The notes below the pieces were generated by a model, which was not told the origin of the DNA, did no database searches, and was given only the letters and a program-made list of their open reading frames with translations. From Candidatus Omnitrophota bacterium (GTDB lineage: Bacteria > Omnitrophota > Gorgyraeia > VGKH01): 40,472 nt of DNA. The stretch spans positions 1 to 40,472 of the forward strand of contig VGKH01000009.1 of assembly GCA_016867135.1 (NCBI GenBank). Reading direction: 5' to 3'. The position numbers and the translations under genes were made by a program. How positions within the stretch are numbered: position 1 is the stretch's first letter; every line of letters begins with the position of its first letter. Of the stretch, positions 26,908-34,452 are shown piece after piece.

Positions 26908-26949
26908 TATATTAGAGAATATCCTAAAATATGATTTATTTCAAGCAAT

Positions 26950-27543
26950 TTATCTTGGAGTCTTATTCAAATTTGCCGCGTATTTTGAAATTTGGTCGAC
27001 TTCGATGTTGACCTTATCTGAGTTTGACTTCTTGGCCAAAGAGGTATTTTTATAGGTATGAGGTATGATATGGACGCTAAATATATTGCCTTTTACTTCT
27101 ACGACGGTCAGGCTTATCCCGTCGATAGCTATAGAACCCTTAGGGACAATATAGGGAATCAATTCTTTTGAGACTGCTATAGAAAAAATATGGCTGCCAT
27201 TCCTGAATTCTTTTCTTCTGATAATTCCTTTTTCGTCTACGTGGCCGGCAACGAAATGGCCGCTCAAGCGATCATTGGCTCTCAGGGCTCGTTCAATATT
27301 GACGGTATCCTTTATCTTTAAATCATTTAAATTTGATTTATCTTTTGTCTCCTGCATCACATCAAAGGTCAATAGGCCTTTATCTATTTTGGCGACCGTT
27401 AAACATACTCCATTAACGGAAATGCTTTCACCCACGACAATATCATCTAATTGCTTATCCAGCTTTATTGCAAGCTGCAAGCAACCGTTTAAAAAAGATT
27501 TTCTCTCTAGCCTACCGAGATTTGTTATTATTCCTGTAAACAT
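26950..27543 (-). CDS. ribE: Riboflavin synthase, alpha subunit type
   Basis: Dismutates two 6,7-dimethyl-8-ribityllumazine molecules to riboflavin. The 197 residues show the tandem lumazine-binding repeats: MFTGIITNLGRLE with VNGVCLTV and FDVMQET in the first, then GHFVAGHVDEKG, IAIDGISLTVVEV and IPHTYKNTSL in the second. It overlaps ribD by 32 bp and is the last gene of the riboswitch-controlled operon. Confidence 0.95.
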   Translation of the reverse strand: MFTGIITNLGRLERKSFLNGCLQLAIKLDKQLDDIVVGESISVNGVCLTVAKIDKGLLTFDVMQETKDKSNLNDLKIKDTVNIERALRANDRLSGHFVAGHVDEKGIIRRKEFRNGSHIFSIAVSKELIPYIVPKGSIAIDGISLTVVEVKGNIFSVHIIPHTYKNTSLAKKSNSDKVNIEVDQISKYAANLNKTPR

Positions 27544-28624
27544 ATCCCTCTACCATTAAATCATCGCCGATTCGTTTTATTTGGACACCTTTTATCTGGA
27601 TAGCATTATCTATTAACCTTGCGCCTTTTCCGGAAACCGATGAGACAGACCTTTCTCCTCCGATAATCTTTGGCGCAATAAAAAACATAACTTTATCCAC
27701 TAGCCCTTCATCAAATAGGGACCCGATAATCTTTCCTCCGCCCTCAACTAAAAGATTCATAATCTCTAATCTCGCAAGCTGATTTAGCAGAAATCGTAAA
27801 TCTACCTTGCCTTCTTTTTTGGGAGTCTTGATAAAAATCACGCCTTTTTCCGATAAACTCTTGTGTTTACTATTTTTTGTAAAATCTTTGGTGGTAGCGA
27901 TAACGACCTTGCCGTAAGAAATGCCAGATAATATCTTTGCCTTTGGTGGTATTTTTAAATTGCTATCAACAATAACCTTAAAAAACTTTTTCTCTTTATC
28001 GGCACAATTGAGTAAAGGGTCATCGTTTAAAACTGTATTGATCCCTACTAAGATAGCGTCATAGAATCCTCTTAAATCATGAGACACGCTTCTTGATTTA
28101 TCGGAAGTAATCCATTTTGAATCTCCTGAGTCCGCCGCAATCTTTCCGTCGAGGCTCTGGGCTACCTTTACGGTAACAAAAGGTAATTTTTGCGTGATAT
28201 ATTTTGTAAAATCTTCGTTGATAGGCTTTATCCTGTCTTCAAGGCAGCCGACTTTAACATCTATCCCCTGGCTGCGAAGAATCTGGATAGATTTTCCGTT
28301 ATTAATGGGATTGGGATCCTGCATACCGATGATTACTTTCTTAATTTTATTTTTGATAATTTCGACTACGCATGGCGGGGTTCTGCCAAAGTGCGAACAA
28401 GGCTCCAGGGTAACAAATAAAGTTGAATCTTTTGCATTCTCTTTGGCTTTTCTTAATGCGACTATCTCAGCATGGGCTTCACCGGCTTTTCGGTGAAAAC
28501 CCTCGGAGATAATTCTATTATTTTTTACCAGAAGAGCGCCAACTACAGGGTTAGGACTCGTCTTGCCTTTGGCCTTAAGCGCAAGCCTCATAGCTAAATC
28601 CATATAAAATTCATCTTTTTTCAT
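27512..28624 (-). CDS. ribD: Bifunctional pyrimidine deaminase/reductase RibD
   Basis: Second and third steps of riboflavin synthesis (370 aa). The deaminase half has the zinc motif HAEIVAL with CSHFGRTPPC (LEPCSHFG...PPC), and the reductase half has VTVKVAQSLDGKIA, KWITSDKSR, DAILVGINTVLNDDPLL and LLVEGGGKI. Both are intact. It overlaps PHP by 14 bp and ribE by 32 bp. Confidence 0.95.
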   Translation of the reverse strand: MKKDEFYMDLAMRLALKAKGKTSPNPVVGALLVKNNRIISEGFHRKAGEAHAEIVALRKAKENAKDSTLFVTLEPCSHFGRTPPCVVEIIKNKIKKVIIGMQDPNPINNGKSIQILRSQGIDVKVGCLEDRIKPINEDFTKYITQKLPFVTVKVAQSLDGKIAADSGDSKWITSDKSRSVSHDLRGFYDAILVGINTVLNDDPLLNCADKEKKFFKVIVDSNLKIPPKAKILSGISYGKVVIATTKDFTKNSKHKSLSEKGVIFIKTPKKEGKVDLRFLLNQLARLEIMNLLVEGGGKIIGSLFDEGLVDKVMFFIAPKIIGGERSVSSVSGKGARLIDNAIQIKGVQIKRIGDDLMVEGYVYRNNNKSR

Positions 28625-29438
28625 TTTTCGCCTGTTTTAGCTTTTCAACCAAATCATATGGAACTCTTGGAATCCCGATAACGCTGCCTTCCTTTACATC
28701 TCCGTGAAAATCAGAACCACCGGTTAAAAGCAACCCATATTTTGCGGCTAAATTAGCATAGTGTTTTACTATGCTCTCAGGATAACCGGGATAATAAACC
28801 TCTAAACCTTTAAGGCCATAACCGACAAACTCGGGAATCAAATTATCCTCTCCTGGATTATGCGGATGAGCAAACACAGGAAGTCCGCCGACATCTAAAA
28901 TAGTTTTTATTGCCTGCTCAGGCGTCATATTGAATTTTCCTACATAGGCAGGGGAACTATTGCCAATATATTTCCGGAAGGCTTCAGAGACAGTCGACAC
29001 CCACCCCTTCTTCTTTAAAATCGAAGCAAGATGAGCCCTTCCCACCGTACCCATGCCAGATAAATCAAACACATCCTGGGCTTCAATATCATCAACGCCG
29101 AGCTCTTTTAATTTTTCCACCATATCAAATATGCGTTTTTCGCGTATAACTTTTATTTTTTCTAACTTTTCTAAGAAAACTTTATCGAGATAATCAATGA
29201 AATATCCCAGGATATGGACTTCTTTTCCGTCTTTTTCCGCTGTCAGCTCAATACCGGGAATAATCTCCAATTCAAATTTCTTGGCTTCTTCCTGTGCTGG
29301 GCATATCCCCTCAACGCAATCGTGGTCGGTAATAGCGATGGCGCCTAAATCGGCATTGACCGCTACCTGCACCAATTCGGCAGGCGATAAAGTGCTGTCG
29401 GAAAAATCTGTATGTAGATGTAAATCGGCAAATTTCAT
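28611..29438 (-). CDS. PHP-domain phosphoesterase (RNase AM / TrpH-like)
   Basis: A 275-residue PHP-fold metal-dependent phosphoesterase: DLHLHTDFSDS (5-15, His7, His9), AITDHDCVEG (35-44), PGIELTAE, VFAHPHNPG and TGGSDFHGD. The family includes the 5'-3' exoribonuclease YciV/RNase AM, which trims rRNA 5' ends and degrades pAp-like molecules. An RNA role would fit nusB, only seven bases upstream, but a role in riboflavin synthesis cannot be excluded, because the gene is between nusB and ribD and overlaps ribD. Confidence 0.85.
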   Translation of the reverse strand: MKFADLHLHTDFSDSTLSPAELVQVAVNADLGAIAITDHDCVEGICPAQEEAKKFELEIIPGIELTAEKDGKEVHILGYFIDYLDKVFLEKLEKIKVIREKRIFDMVEKLKELGVDDIEAQDVFDLSGMGTVGRAHLASILKKKGWVSTVSEAFRKYIGNSSPAYVGKFNMTPEQAIKTILDVGGLPVFAHPHNPGEDNLIPEFVGYGLKGLEVYYPGYPESIVKHYANLAAKYGLLLTGGSDFHGDVKEGSVIGIPRVPYDLVEKLKQAKNEKR

Positions 29439-29445
29439 GGGAAAA

Positions 29446-29871
29446 TTATTTGGATTGTTTATCTTGGCAGTATGTCTTGTTTATTTTATCCAGGATGCCG
29501 TTGACGAACCTTCCTGAATCAACGTCCCCGAATCTCTTCGCAAGATCAACCGCTTCATTAATGGAAACCTTGGGAGGTATATCCTGCTTAAACAATAATT
29601 CAAAAGTAGCTATTCTTAAAATATTCCTATCGATAACTGCCATGCGCTTCAGTTGCCAATTTGCGGCGGATTTGCTTATTTCCTTATCGATTCTATCTAG
29701 ATTCTCTAAGACGCCCTTAACTAAAATGCTGGCAAATTCTTGCACTCCTGAATCTTCAATCTCTTGCGACTGCCAGAAATTGTCTATAGACTCTTGGATA
29801 GCATCACCGGTAATGTCAATGCCGTAGAGAATCTTTAAAGCGCATTCTCGCGACCTAGTACGTTTACGCAT
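29446..29871 (-). CDS. nusB: Transcription antitermination factor NusB
   Basis: All-helical protein (141 aa) that binds boxA RNA with S10 in rRNA antitermination. It starts MRKRTRSRECALKILYGIDI, has WQLKRMAVIDRNILRIATFELLF (split: WQLKRMAVID, RNILRIATFEL) and PPKVSINEAVDLAKRFGDVDSGRFVNGILDK near the end (read in parts). The adjacency ribH-nusB is widespread. Here 157 bp separate the two genes, filled by an inverted-repeat block. Confidence 0.95.
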   Translation of the reverse strand: MRKRTRSRECALKILYGIDITGDAIQESIDNFWQSQEIEDSGVQEFASILVKGVLENLDRIDKEISKSAANWQLKRMAVIDRNILRIATFELLFKQDIPPKVSINEAVDLAKRFGDVDSGRFVNGILDKINKTYCQDKQSK

Positions 29872-29900
29872 TTTAATTTAAATTTATTTTTTTGTCTTTC

Positions 29901-29965
29901 GTCTAATGGTTGCGCTGCTGGAAACGTTAAACGTTATACGTCAGACGATTCGAGTTGCGCAACCG
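29901..29965. repeat. Interleaved inverted repeats between nusB and ribH
   Basis: CGTCT (29901-29905) pairs with AGACG (29944-29948), while GGTTGCGC (29909-29916) pairs with GCGCAACC (29958-29965). The two pairs interleave, the arrangement of an H-type pseudoknot. Between them are two self-complementary AACGTT words (29924-29929, 29931-29936). The rest of the gap (29966-30028) is plain AT-rich sequence. Confidence 0.55.
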
Positions 29966-30028
29966 AAAACCTTTTAAAACGAACTTACTTAAATACAATT
30001 ATCTGTTTCAAAACTACTTTAAGATTTA

Positions 30029-30496
30029 TTATTTTAATTTATCTATCAAATTGACCATCTCGATGGCATTCATTGCCGCATCTTTTCCTTTATTGCCATC
30101 TTTTGTCCCAGAACGCTCAATAGCCTGCTCAATAGTATCGGCTGTTATCACACCGAAGATTGCAGGTTTTCCAGTCGCCATAGCAACATGAGCGATACCT
30201 TTAGCAGCTTCAGACGCAATGTAATCAAAATGCGGAGTCGAGCCGCGAATCACTGTACCTAGACAAATCACTGCATCAACAGACTTATCGGTTGCCATTC
30301 TCATCGCTACAGACGGCATCTCGAAAGCCCCGGGAACCCAGGCGATCTGGATTTCTTCATCCTTTACACCATGACGAACAAGCGTATCAACACAACCATC
30401 AATAAGTTGTTTGGTAATAAAATCATTAAACCTCGATGCGACGATAGAAAACTTTTTGCCCTTTGCCACCAGTTGCCCTTCAATTACCTTTGCCAT
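30029..30496 (-). CDS. ribH: 6,7-dimethyl-8-ribityllumazine synthase RibH
   Basis: Condenses the ribityl pyrimidine with 3,4-dihydroxybutanone phosphate, forming capsid-like assemblies in many species. From the chosen start the protein is 155 residues: [40 protein letters not shown] and a terminal [17 protein letters not shown] 30496 is chosen because GGAGGTG stands seven bases upstream; a longer in-frame ATG at 30535 adds 13 residues with no homology and lies in the repeat-rich gap. Confidence 0.95.
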   Translation of the reverse strand: MAKVIEGQLVAKGKKFSIVASRFNDFITKQLIDGCVDTLVRHGVKDEEIQIAWVPGAFEMPSVAMRMATDKSVDAVICLGTVIRGSTPHFDYIASEAAKGIAHVAMATGKPAIFGVITADTIEQAIERSGTKDGNKGKDAAMNAIEMVNLIDKLK

Positions 30497-30532
30497 GAAA
30501 ATACACCTCCTCTTATTCCAGTTTTTTAAACT

Positions 30533-30680
30533 CATTAAAAGTCAAACTCTAAGCACAAAACTCTAAGCCCTAAATAAACTCAAGATTCAAAATCACAAAC
30601 TCAAAACGTTTTGGGTTTTTGGATTTGGGATTTGTTTAGAGTTTAGGGTTTAGGGTTTCGGATTTAGGGTTTAACTTCAT
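30533..30680. repeat. Imperfect inverted repeat made of CTAAACC/TTTAGGG-like units
   Basis: The ribBA-ribH gap contains a left half with almost no G (repeats of AACTCTAAGC and CCCTAAATAAACTC) and a right half with almost no C (GAGTTTAGGGTTTAGGGTTTCGG, given in parts: GAGTTTAGGG then TTTAGGGTTTCGG). They face each other around AAAACGTTTTG at about 30604-30614. The two halves could fold into one long, imperfect hairpin in the mRNA. Confidence 0.7.
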
Positions 30681-30693
30681 TCAACAATCCATT

Positions 30694-31908
30694 TCAAAGA
30701 ATATGTCCTAGTTTCTCTTTTTTAGTCTTAAGATAATTTTCATTTTTTGCAGTAGGAGAAATCTTAAGCGGCACCCTCTCAACCACCTCAAGACCATAAC
30801 CCTCTAAACCTACGATCTTGCGCGGATTATTGGTCAGGAGCCTGATTTTATTGACACCTAGATCAACCAGAATCTGTGCTCCAATGCCATAGTCGCGTAA
30901 ATCCGCGACAAAACCTAAAGCCTCGTTGGCTTCAACCGTATCCATACCCTTATCCTGAAGGCTATAGGCACAGATCTTATTTTTTAAGCCGATCCCTCTT
31001 CCTTCTTGATTCATATACAAAATTACGCCCTTGCCTTCCTTATTAATCATCTGCATGGCTTTCTTAAGCTGTCCGCCGCAATCGCAACGTAGCGAACCAA
31101 AGACGTCGCCGGTCAGGCAACCTGAATGCACTCTGGCTAAAATCGGTTCATCTTTTTTGATTTCGCCCATCACTAAAGCCAAGTGATTTTGATTTTCTAT
31201 CTCTGATTCGTAAAGAATCAAATTGAATTCTCCGAATTCAGTAGGAAGAAGCGTCTGAGTGACTCTTTTTACTAATTTTTCGGTTTTTCGACGATACTCG
31301 ATAAGATTAGCAATAGTGCAGATTTTTAAATTGTGTTTCTTGGCGAATTCCAGTAGTTGCGGAGTTCTCGCCATAGAGCCGTCTTCATTCATTATCTCGC
31401 AGATTACTGCCATAGGATACAGCTTTGCCAGCTTCATCAAATCAACCGAGGCCTCGGTATGTCCTGCCCTGACTAAAACTCCTCCTTTTACGGCTTTTAA
31501 AGGAAAAACATGGCCCGGACGGATTAAATCCTCCGAGTTTGACTTAGAGCCCACTAAGACTTTGATTGTTCGAGCTCTATCAAAAGCAGATATTCCCGTC
31601 GTAATGCCGGCTGCTGCGTCGACAGAAATCATCCAGGCGGTTCCGTATGGATCCTTGCCTTTTACGCGTTCCTTGACAAAACTATCAGCCATTGGTTGAA
31701 TATTTAAAGAATTCAATCTCTCTTCTTCCATAGGAACACAAACAAGCCCTCTTGCCTCTTTGGCCATAAAATTTATATCACCGGGCTTTACAAAAGAAGC
31801 GGGTATAATCAGGTCACCTTCATTTTCGCGGTCCTCGTCATCGATGACGATAACCATGCGGCCGAGCTTTAAATCTTCGATTATCTCTGGAATAGTGTTA
31901 AAGTTCAT
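30694..31908 (-). CDS. ribBA: Bifunctional DHBP synthase / GTP cyclohydrolase II RibBA
   Basis: First committed enzyme of both branches of riboflavin synthesis (404 aa). The N-terminal DHBP synthase domain has [14 protein letters not shown] (21-34), [12 protein letters not shown] and [11 protein letters not shown]. The C-terminal GTP cyclohydrolase II domain has the zinc cysteines in [21 protein letters not shown] ([17 protein letters not shown]) and [16 protein letters not shown] stands six bases before the ATG. It is the first gene after the FMN riboswitch. Confidence 0.96.
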   Translation of the reverse strand: MNFNTIPEIIEDLKLGRMVIVIDDEDRENEGDLIIPASFVKPGDINFMAKEARGLVCVPMEEERLNSLNIQPMADSFVKERVKGKDPYGTAWMISVDAAAGITTGISAFDRARTIKVLVGSKSNSEDLIRPGHVFPLKAVKGGVLVRAGHTEASVDLMKLAKLYPMAVICEIMNEDGSMARTPQLLEFAKKHNLKICTIANLIEYRRKTEKLVKRVTQTLLPTEFGEFNLILYESEIENQNHLALVMGEIKKDEPILARVHSGCLTGDVFGSLRCDCGGQLKKAMQMINKEGKGVILYMNQEGRGIGLKNKICAYSLQDKGMDTVEANEALGFVADLRDYGIGAQILVDLGVNKIRLLTNNPRKIVGLEGYGLEVVERVPLKISPTAKNENYLKTKKEKLGHIL

Positions 31909-31920
31909 TTCATGACCTCA

Positions 31921-32020
31921 ATTCCGCCTACGCTGAAGCGCTTTCGCCTTCAGCTTCGGCGGATTAAATTCAGGCATACGATTTAGCTCGCTATCGCTTC
32001 GCTAAATCGTGCCTTCATTT
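31921..32020. repeat. Hairpin element, copy C (two modules)
   Basis: Lies between the riboswitch terminator and ribBA. The left hairpin is CCGCC (31924-31928)/GGCGG (31958-31962) enclosing GCTGAAG (31932-31938)/CTTCAGC (31948-31954). AAATTCAGGCA follows, then hairpin 3: ACGATTTAGC (31978-31987)/GCTAAATCGT (32001-32010), closed by AGGC/GCCT and followed by TTCATTT. Copies A and B have AGAC/GTCT at that closing position, so both sides changed together. The 13 bp central stem of A and B is absent. Confidence 0.8.
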
Positions 32021-32049
32021 AAAAAAAATCCCGAAGTTTCCTTCGGGAT
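32021..32049 (-). terminator. Intrinsic terminator of the FMN riboswitch
   Basis: On the minus strand ATCCCGAAG (32036-32028 as the complement of CTTCGGGAT 32041-32049) folds with its partner over a four-base loop and is followed by a run of seven to eight Ts (32027-32021). It stands between the aptamer and ribBA, as expected for transcription attenuation. Confidence 0.85.
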
Positions 32050-32089
32050 ATCTTTGCGCACTTTGCGTTGATATTTTGCGTACTTTGCG
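32046..32089 (-). repeat. Tandem 22-base repeat in the riboswitch expression platform
   Basis: Two adjacent copies, minus strand 32089-32068 and 32067-32046, both beginning CGCAAAGT followed by CGCAAA and ATATC, with one indel and a few changes. They form the linker between aptamer P1 and the terminator. Confidence 0.7.
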
Positions 32090-32092
32090 GTT

Positions 32093-32297
32093 ACAACCTT
32101 CTCCCATCTAGACTGTGACTATTGGCGTTGGAATCTCACCAACTCAACCATGAACATAGCGTTCGAGGCTCGTGGGCTTTACCCCGTTAGAAATTTTTCT
32201 TTGTTATTTGCTCTATGGAAATTTCTGACGGGGTGAACCACCAGTCGGGAATTTCACCCTAGCTCCGATTTACAATCGGAGCATCCCGAAGGTAGGC
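32093..32297 (-). ncRNA. FMN riboswitch (RFN element)
   Basis: The minus strand carries the conserved RFN core: ACCTTCGGG at the 5' P1 side, AGGGTGAAATTCCCGAC, then TGGTGG, an enlarged variable hairpin (ACCCCGTCAG with CTAACGGGGT), AAAGCCCACGAGCC, GGTTGAGTTGGTGAGATTCC, a CAGTCTAGATGGGAGAAGG end closing P1. It binds FMN and normally shuts off riboflavin genes. It precedes ribBA and the whole rib operon. A -35/-10 pair sits just upstream of it. Confidence 0.95.
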
Positions 32298-32299
32298 CT

Positions 32300-32328
32300 A
32301 ATATACCAAATACGGATAATTTTGTCAA
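32300..32328 (-). promoter_or_regulatory. Promoter of the riboflavin operon
   Basis: Minus-strand TTGACA (32328-32323), 17-base spacer, TATATT (32305-32300). The start would fall a few bases before the aptamer 5' strand, as expected for a riboswitch leader. The remaining bases up to 32409 show no further feature. Confidence 0.8.
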
Positions 32329-32409
32329 GTTAAGTTTAGAACAAGAAACAATTTGATTCTGTAAGAATTATTTTCGGATAGTTCTTATGTTTTTATATTT
32401 TATTGCGTA

Positions 32410-32778
32410 TTAATCGCTGCAGTCGCTATGGTCGCAAGCAGATTCAGAGGTTATCTCCTCAAGTGATCCTTCTTTATATCGCTTTATAACATCAGCTGTA
32501 GTTCCATCTGTAGCTTTATAAGCCTTGATACCGCTATCATTAAGTTTTGTTACTGCTCTTAACCCCATGCCGCCACAGACAACAACATCAATCTTTTTCT
32601 TATCTAATGCGCTCATGGGTTGACACATGCCATGCATATGATGTTGGTTACTATTATTAATTACCTCAAAGGCTTCCTTATCCGTATCGTAAATAGTAAA
32701 ATACGGCGCGCTGCCGAAATGAGCGTTGATTTTAGCTTTTAGCCCTTCATCCGTTTGCGTCGGAATGCAAATTTTCAT
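32410..32778 (-). CDS. NifX/NifB-type dinitrogenase-cofactor-domain protein
   Basis: A 122-residue protein of the NifX/NafY/NifB C-terminal domain family: MKICIPTQTDEGLKAKINAHFGSAPYF (starts MKICIPT, then HFGSAPYFTIYD at 20-31), VVVCGGMGLRAVTKL (65-79). The family binds iron-sulfur or iron-molybdenum clusters in nitrogen fixation, but most members like this one occur in non-fixers with unknown metal roles. It has a His/Met/Cys cluster HHMHGMC (46-52) and a Cys/His/Asp C terminus (CDHSDCSD). It overlaps DUF134 by ATGA. No nif genes are nearby. Confidence 0.85.
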   Translation of the reverse strand: MKICIPTQTDEGLKAKINAHFGSAPYFTIYDTDKEAFEVINNSNQHHMHGMCQPMSALDKKKIDVVVCGGMGLRAVTKLNDSGIKAYKATDGTTADVIKRYKEGSLEEITSESACDHSDCSD

Positions 32779-33242
32779 GCGCCCACCCTCCTACATTTGC
32801 CTCTTCCAAAACCGCCGCTTCGCGCCCAACCCCTATCTTTTGCTGACCTATGAATATTGCTGCTTTTGCATTTAGGACACTCGCTGGGCCGACCCGATCC
32901 GTGGGGCAAACTCCATTCATGCTTACAATCATAACAAACAAAATTCCTCCCTGCCATTTTAACAACGCCTCCCTCTATCTTTAATGCCTTGCTATTGACT
33001 AATGAATCCGCTATCTTCTTGTGCGCTGAAGCAATAATATTTCCGAAAGTCTGACGTGAAATATTCATTTTCTTGGCGGCATCCTCTTGATACATATTCT
33101 CTAAGTCAGCAAGCCTCACCGCCTCCAGCTCATCCATGGTTAAATTGACTTCTTTCAATACGCCTATTGGAATACCTCTTGGCTTAAAATAATTTGCGTC
33201 TGGCCTGCAACAAACTTTTCTAAATCTAAATGGCCGCGGCAT
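32775..33242 (-). CDS. DUF134 DNA-binding-like protein with zinc ribbon
   Basis: A 155-residue DUF134 protein: MPRPFRFRKV start, ELEAVRLADLENMYQEDAA (38-56, in part) and the helix-turn-helix NISRQTFGNIIASAHKKIADSL (60-81), similar to sigma-region-4 helices. Then comes a zinc-ribbon-like four-Cys module, CYDC (103-106) and CPKC (122-125). In many genomes DUF134 is next to NifX-like proteins, as here, suggesting that it regulates a metal-related partner. Overlaps trmO by one base. Confidence 0.85.
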   Translation of the reverse strand: MPRPFRFRKVCCRPDANYFKPRGIPIGVLKEVNLTMDELEAVRLADLENMYQEDAAKKMNISRQTFGNIIASAHKKIADSLVNSKALKIEGGVVKMAGRNFVCYDCKHEWSLPHGSGRPSECPKCKSSNIHRSAKDRGWARSGGFGRGKCRRVGA

Positions 33243-33691
33243 TATCTAACCTTCTTTTTAGATATCTTATTTGTCAGCCAACCAATCCTTACCTTAAAAG
33301 CCGATGAGAACTCCGGCACATATGGCTTAATATCTAATAACGGTGTCCCATCAATGACATCGATACCTTTTACAAATAAAACATTGCCCTTGCGTCTTAA
33401 TAGTCGCACTACTGAAATCCCAATTTGATTTGGTCTACGAGGAGACCGCGTAGAAAAAACACCATGTAATTGGTCATCTAGAAATGGCTTAACCAATAAT
33501 CGCCACCCCCTGGATTTATGAAATTTGTAAATAAGGATGATGTGGGAGAATCCTACAATATCCTTAAGACCGTCTCTAAATTTCTTGCAGACTTCAACCC
33601 TGCCGATTTTATTTGATCTAAACGGCTGGATAGGAGTATCTTTCCTGTTCTTAAAAGTCGAATGGATTATCCCAATGGGTTCTATTCTCAT
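33242..33691 (-). CDS. trmO: TrmO/TsaA-family tRNA methyltransferase
   Basis: A 149-residue protein of the UPF0066/TrmO family, which N6-methylates t6A37 in some tRNAs. MRIEPIGIIHSTF at the start, GFSHIILIYKFH, FSTRSPRRPNQIGIS and VIDGTPLLDIKPYVPEF are family signatures. The longer frame upstream (TTG 33727) lies ahead of the predicted transcription start, so ATG 33691 is chosen, with AAGG just upstream. First gene of the trmO-DUF134-NifX operon. Confidence 0.85.
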   Translation of the reverse strand: MRIEPIGIIHSTFKNRKDTPIQPFRSNKIGRVEVCKKFRDGLKDIVGFSHIILIYKFHKSRGWRLLVKPFLDDQLHGVFSTRSPRRPNQIGISVVRLLRRKGNVLFVKGIDVIDGTPLLDIKPYVPEFSSAFKVRIGWLTNKISKKKVR

Positions 33692-33717
33692 CTCAACCTT
33701 GTTATTGGCATATGCTA

Positions 33718-33746
33718 ATAATACCAAATTCGCTTAATCTTGTAAA
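33718..33746 (-). promoter_or_regulatory. Promoter for trmO operon
   Basis: Minus-strand TTTACA (33746-33741), 17-base spacer, TATTAT (33723-33718). The predicted start near 33711 leaves a leader of about 20 bases. Confidence 0.6.
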
Positions 33747-33766
33747 GAAGTTTTCGCACTTTCGTA

Positions 33767-33795
33767 TTGAAGCCTGCAAGTATTTAGAATATAAT
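33767..33795 (+). promoter_or_regulatory. Promoter for pncC-thpR
   Basis: Plus-strand TTGAAG (33767-33772), 17-base spacer, TATAAT (33790-33795), back to back with the trmO promoter. The predicted start is 33801-33803, coinciding with an in-frame ATG. Confidence 0.6.
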
Positions 33796-33801
33796 ATGAA
33801 T

Positions 33802-34287
33802 ATGAAATCCTTAGAGCAAAATGTCGCGCAGCTGTTAACTAAACAAAAAAAGACTGTCTCAATAGCGGAATCCTGTAGCGGCGGCCTTGTCGCAAATAGG
33901 CTCACCAATATCCCGGGAAGTTCAAAATATTTTAAAGCGGCAATTGTTGCTTATAGTAATGAAATAAAAATCAACCAATTAAAGATTCCTGCCCGAGTAA
34001 TTGCTCAGAATGGCGCAGTTAGCGAAAAAGTAGCCCTTCTGATGGCAAAAAATATCAGAAAGATAGCAAAGACCGACATTGGATTGGGGATAACCGGGAT
34101 TGCCGGTCCGGCTGGCGCGACTAAAACTAAGCCTGTTGGCTTAGTCTATACTGCCTTGGCCGCGAAGAATTATCGCGTTTGCAAGAAATTCAGATTTAAG
34201 GGCAACAGGCTCAGCATAAAAAGAAAAAGTTCTTCTGCCGCTTTAAAACTATTAAATGATTATTTTGAGCCCCGAAGACAAACCTAG
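33802..34287 (+). CDS. pncC: Nicotinamide-nucleotide amidohydrolase (CinA C-terminal type)
   Basis: A 161-residue protein equal to the CinA C-terminal domain alone. SIAESCSGGLVANRL (20-34, nucleophile Ser24 or nearby), NGAVSEKVA and GITGIAGPAGATKTKPVGLVY are the family signatures. It deamidates NMN in pyridine nucleotide recycling. There is no N-terminal COG1058 domain. The start is ATG 33802, although ATG 33796 is also in frame. With the predicted promoter this would be a leaderless mRNA; no Shine-Dalgarno is present. Confidence 0.88.
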   Translation: MKSLEQNVAQLLTKQKKTVSIAESCSGGLVANRLTNIPGSSKYFKAAIVAYSNEIKINQLKIPARVIAQNGAVSEKVALLMAKNIRKIAKTDIGLGITGIAGPAGATKTKPVGLVYTALAAKNYRVCKKFRFKGNRLSIKRKSSSAALKLLNDYFEPRRQT

Positions 34288-34294
34288 AATATCG

Positions 34295-34452
34295 CTATTA
34301 CCCTCCTTCGCTCGCCGAAATATGAAACGTGAGCGAGCTACGGCGGGTTATCCGCAAACAAGTTTTGGGCGAAATCCGCCGAAGCAATCACCCTTTTCGT
34401 TATCTTCGCATTTATCCCCGGAAAAAACCAGTTTTCTGCGAAGGCGGATAAA
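34295..34452. repeat. GC-rich inverted-repeat block between pncC and thpR
   Basis: Contains TCGCTC (34308-34313)/GAGCGA (34331-34336), TTATCCGC (34348-34355)/GCGGATAA (34444-34451) and several CCGCC/GGCGG words. The last bases (AAGGCGGATAAA) directly precede the thpR ATG and act as its only Shine-Dalgarno-like sequence. Confidence 0.6.

Noticed and set aside
30640-30672. TTTAGGG repeats equal to the plant telomere unit
   Set aside because: Only a few irregular copies in a bacterial intergenic inverted repeat, flanked by genes on both sides; not a chromosome end.
33692-33727. Extended TrmO start (TTG 33727)
   Set aside because: It lies upstream of the predicted transcription start and adds residues outside the family fold.
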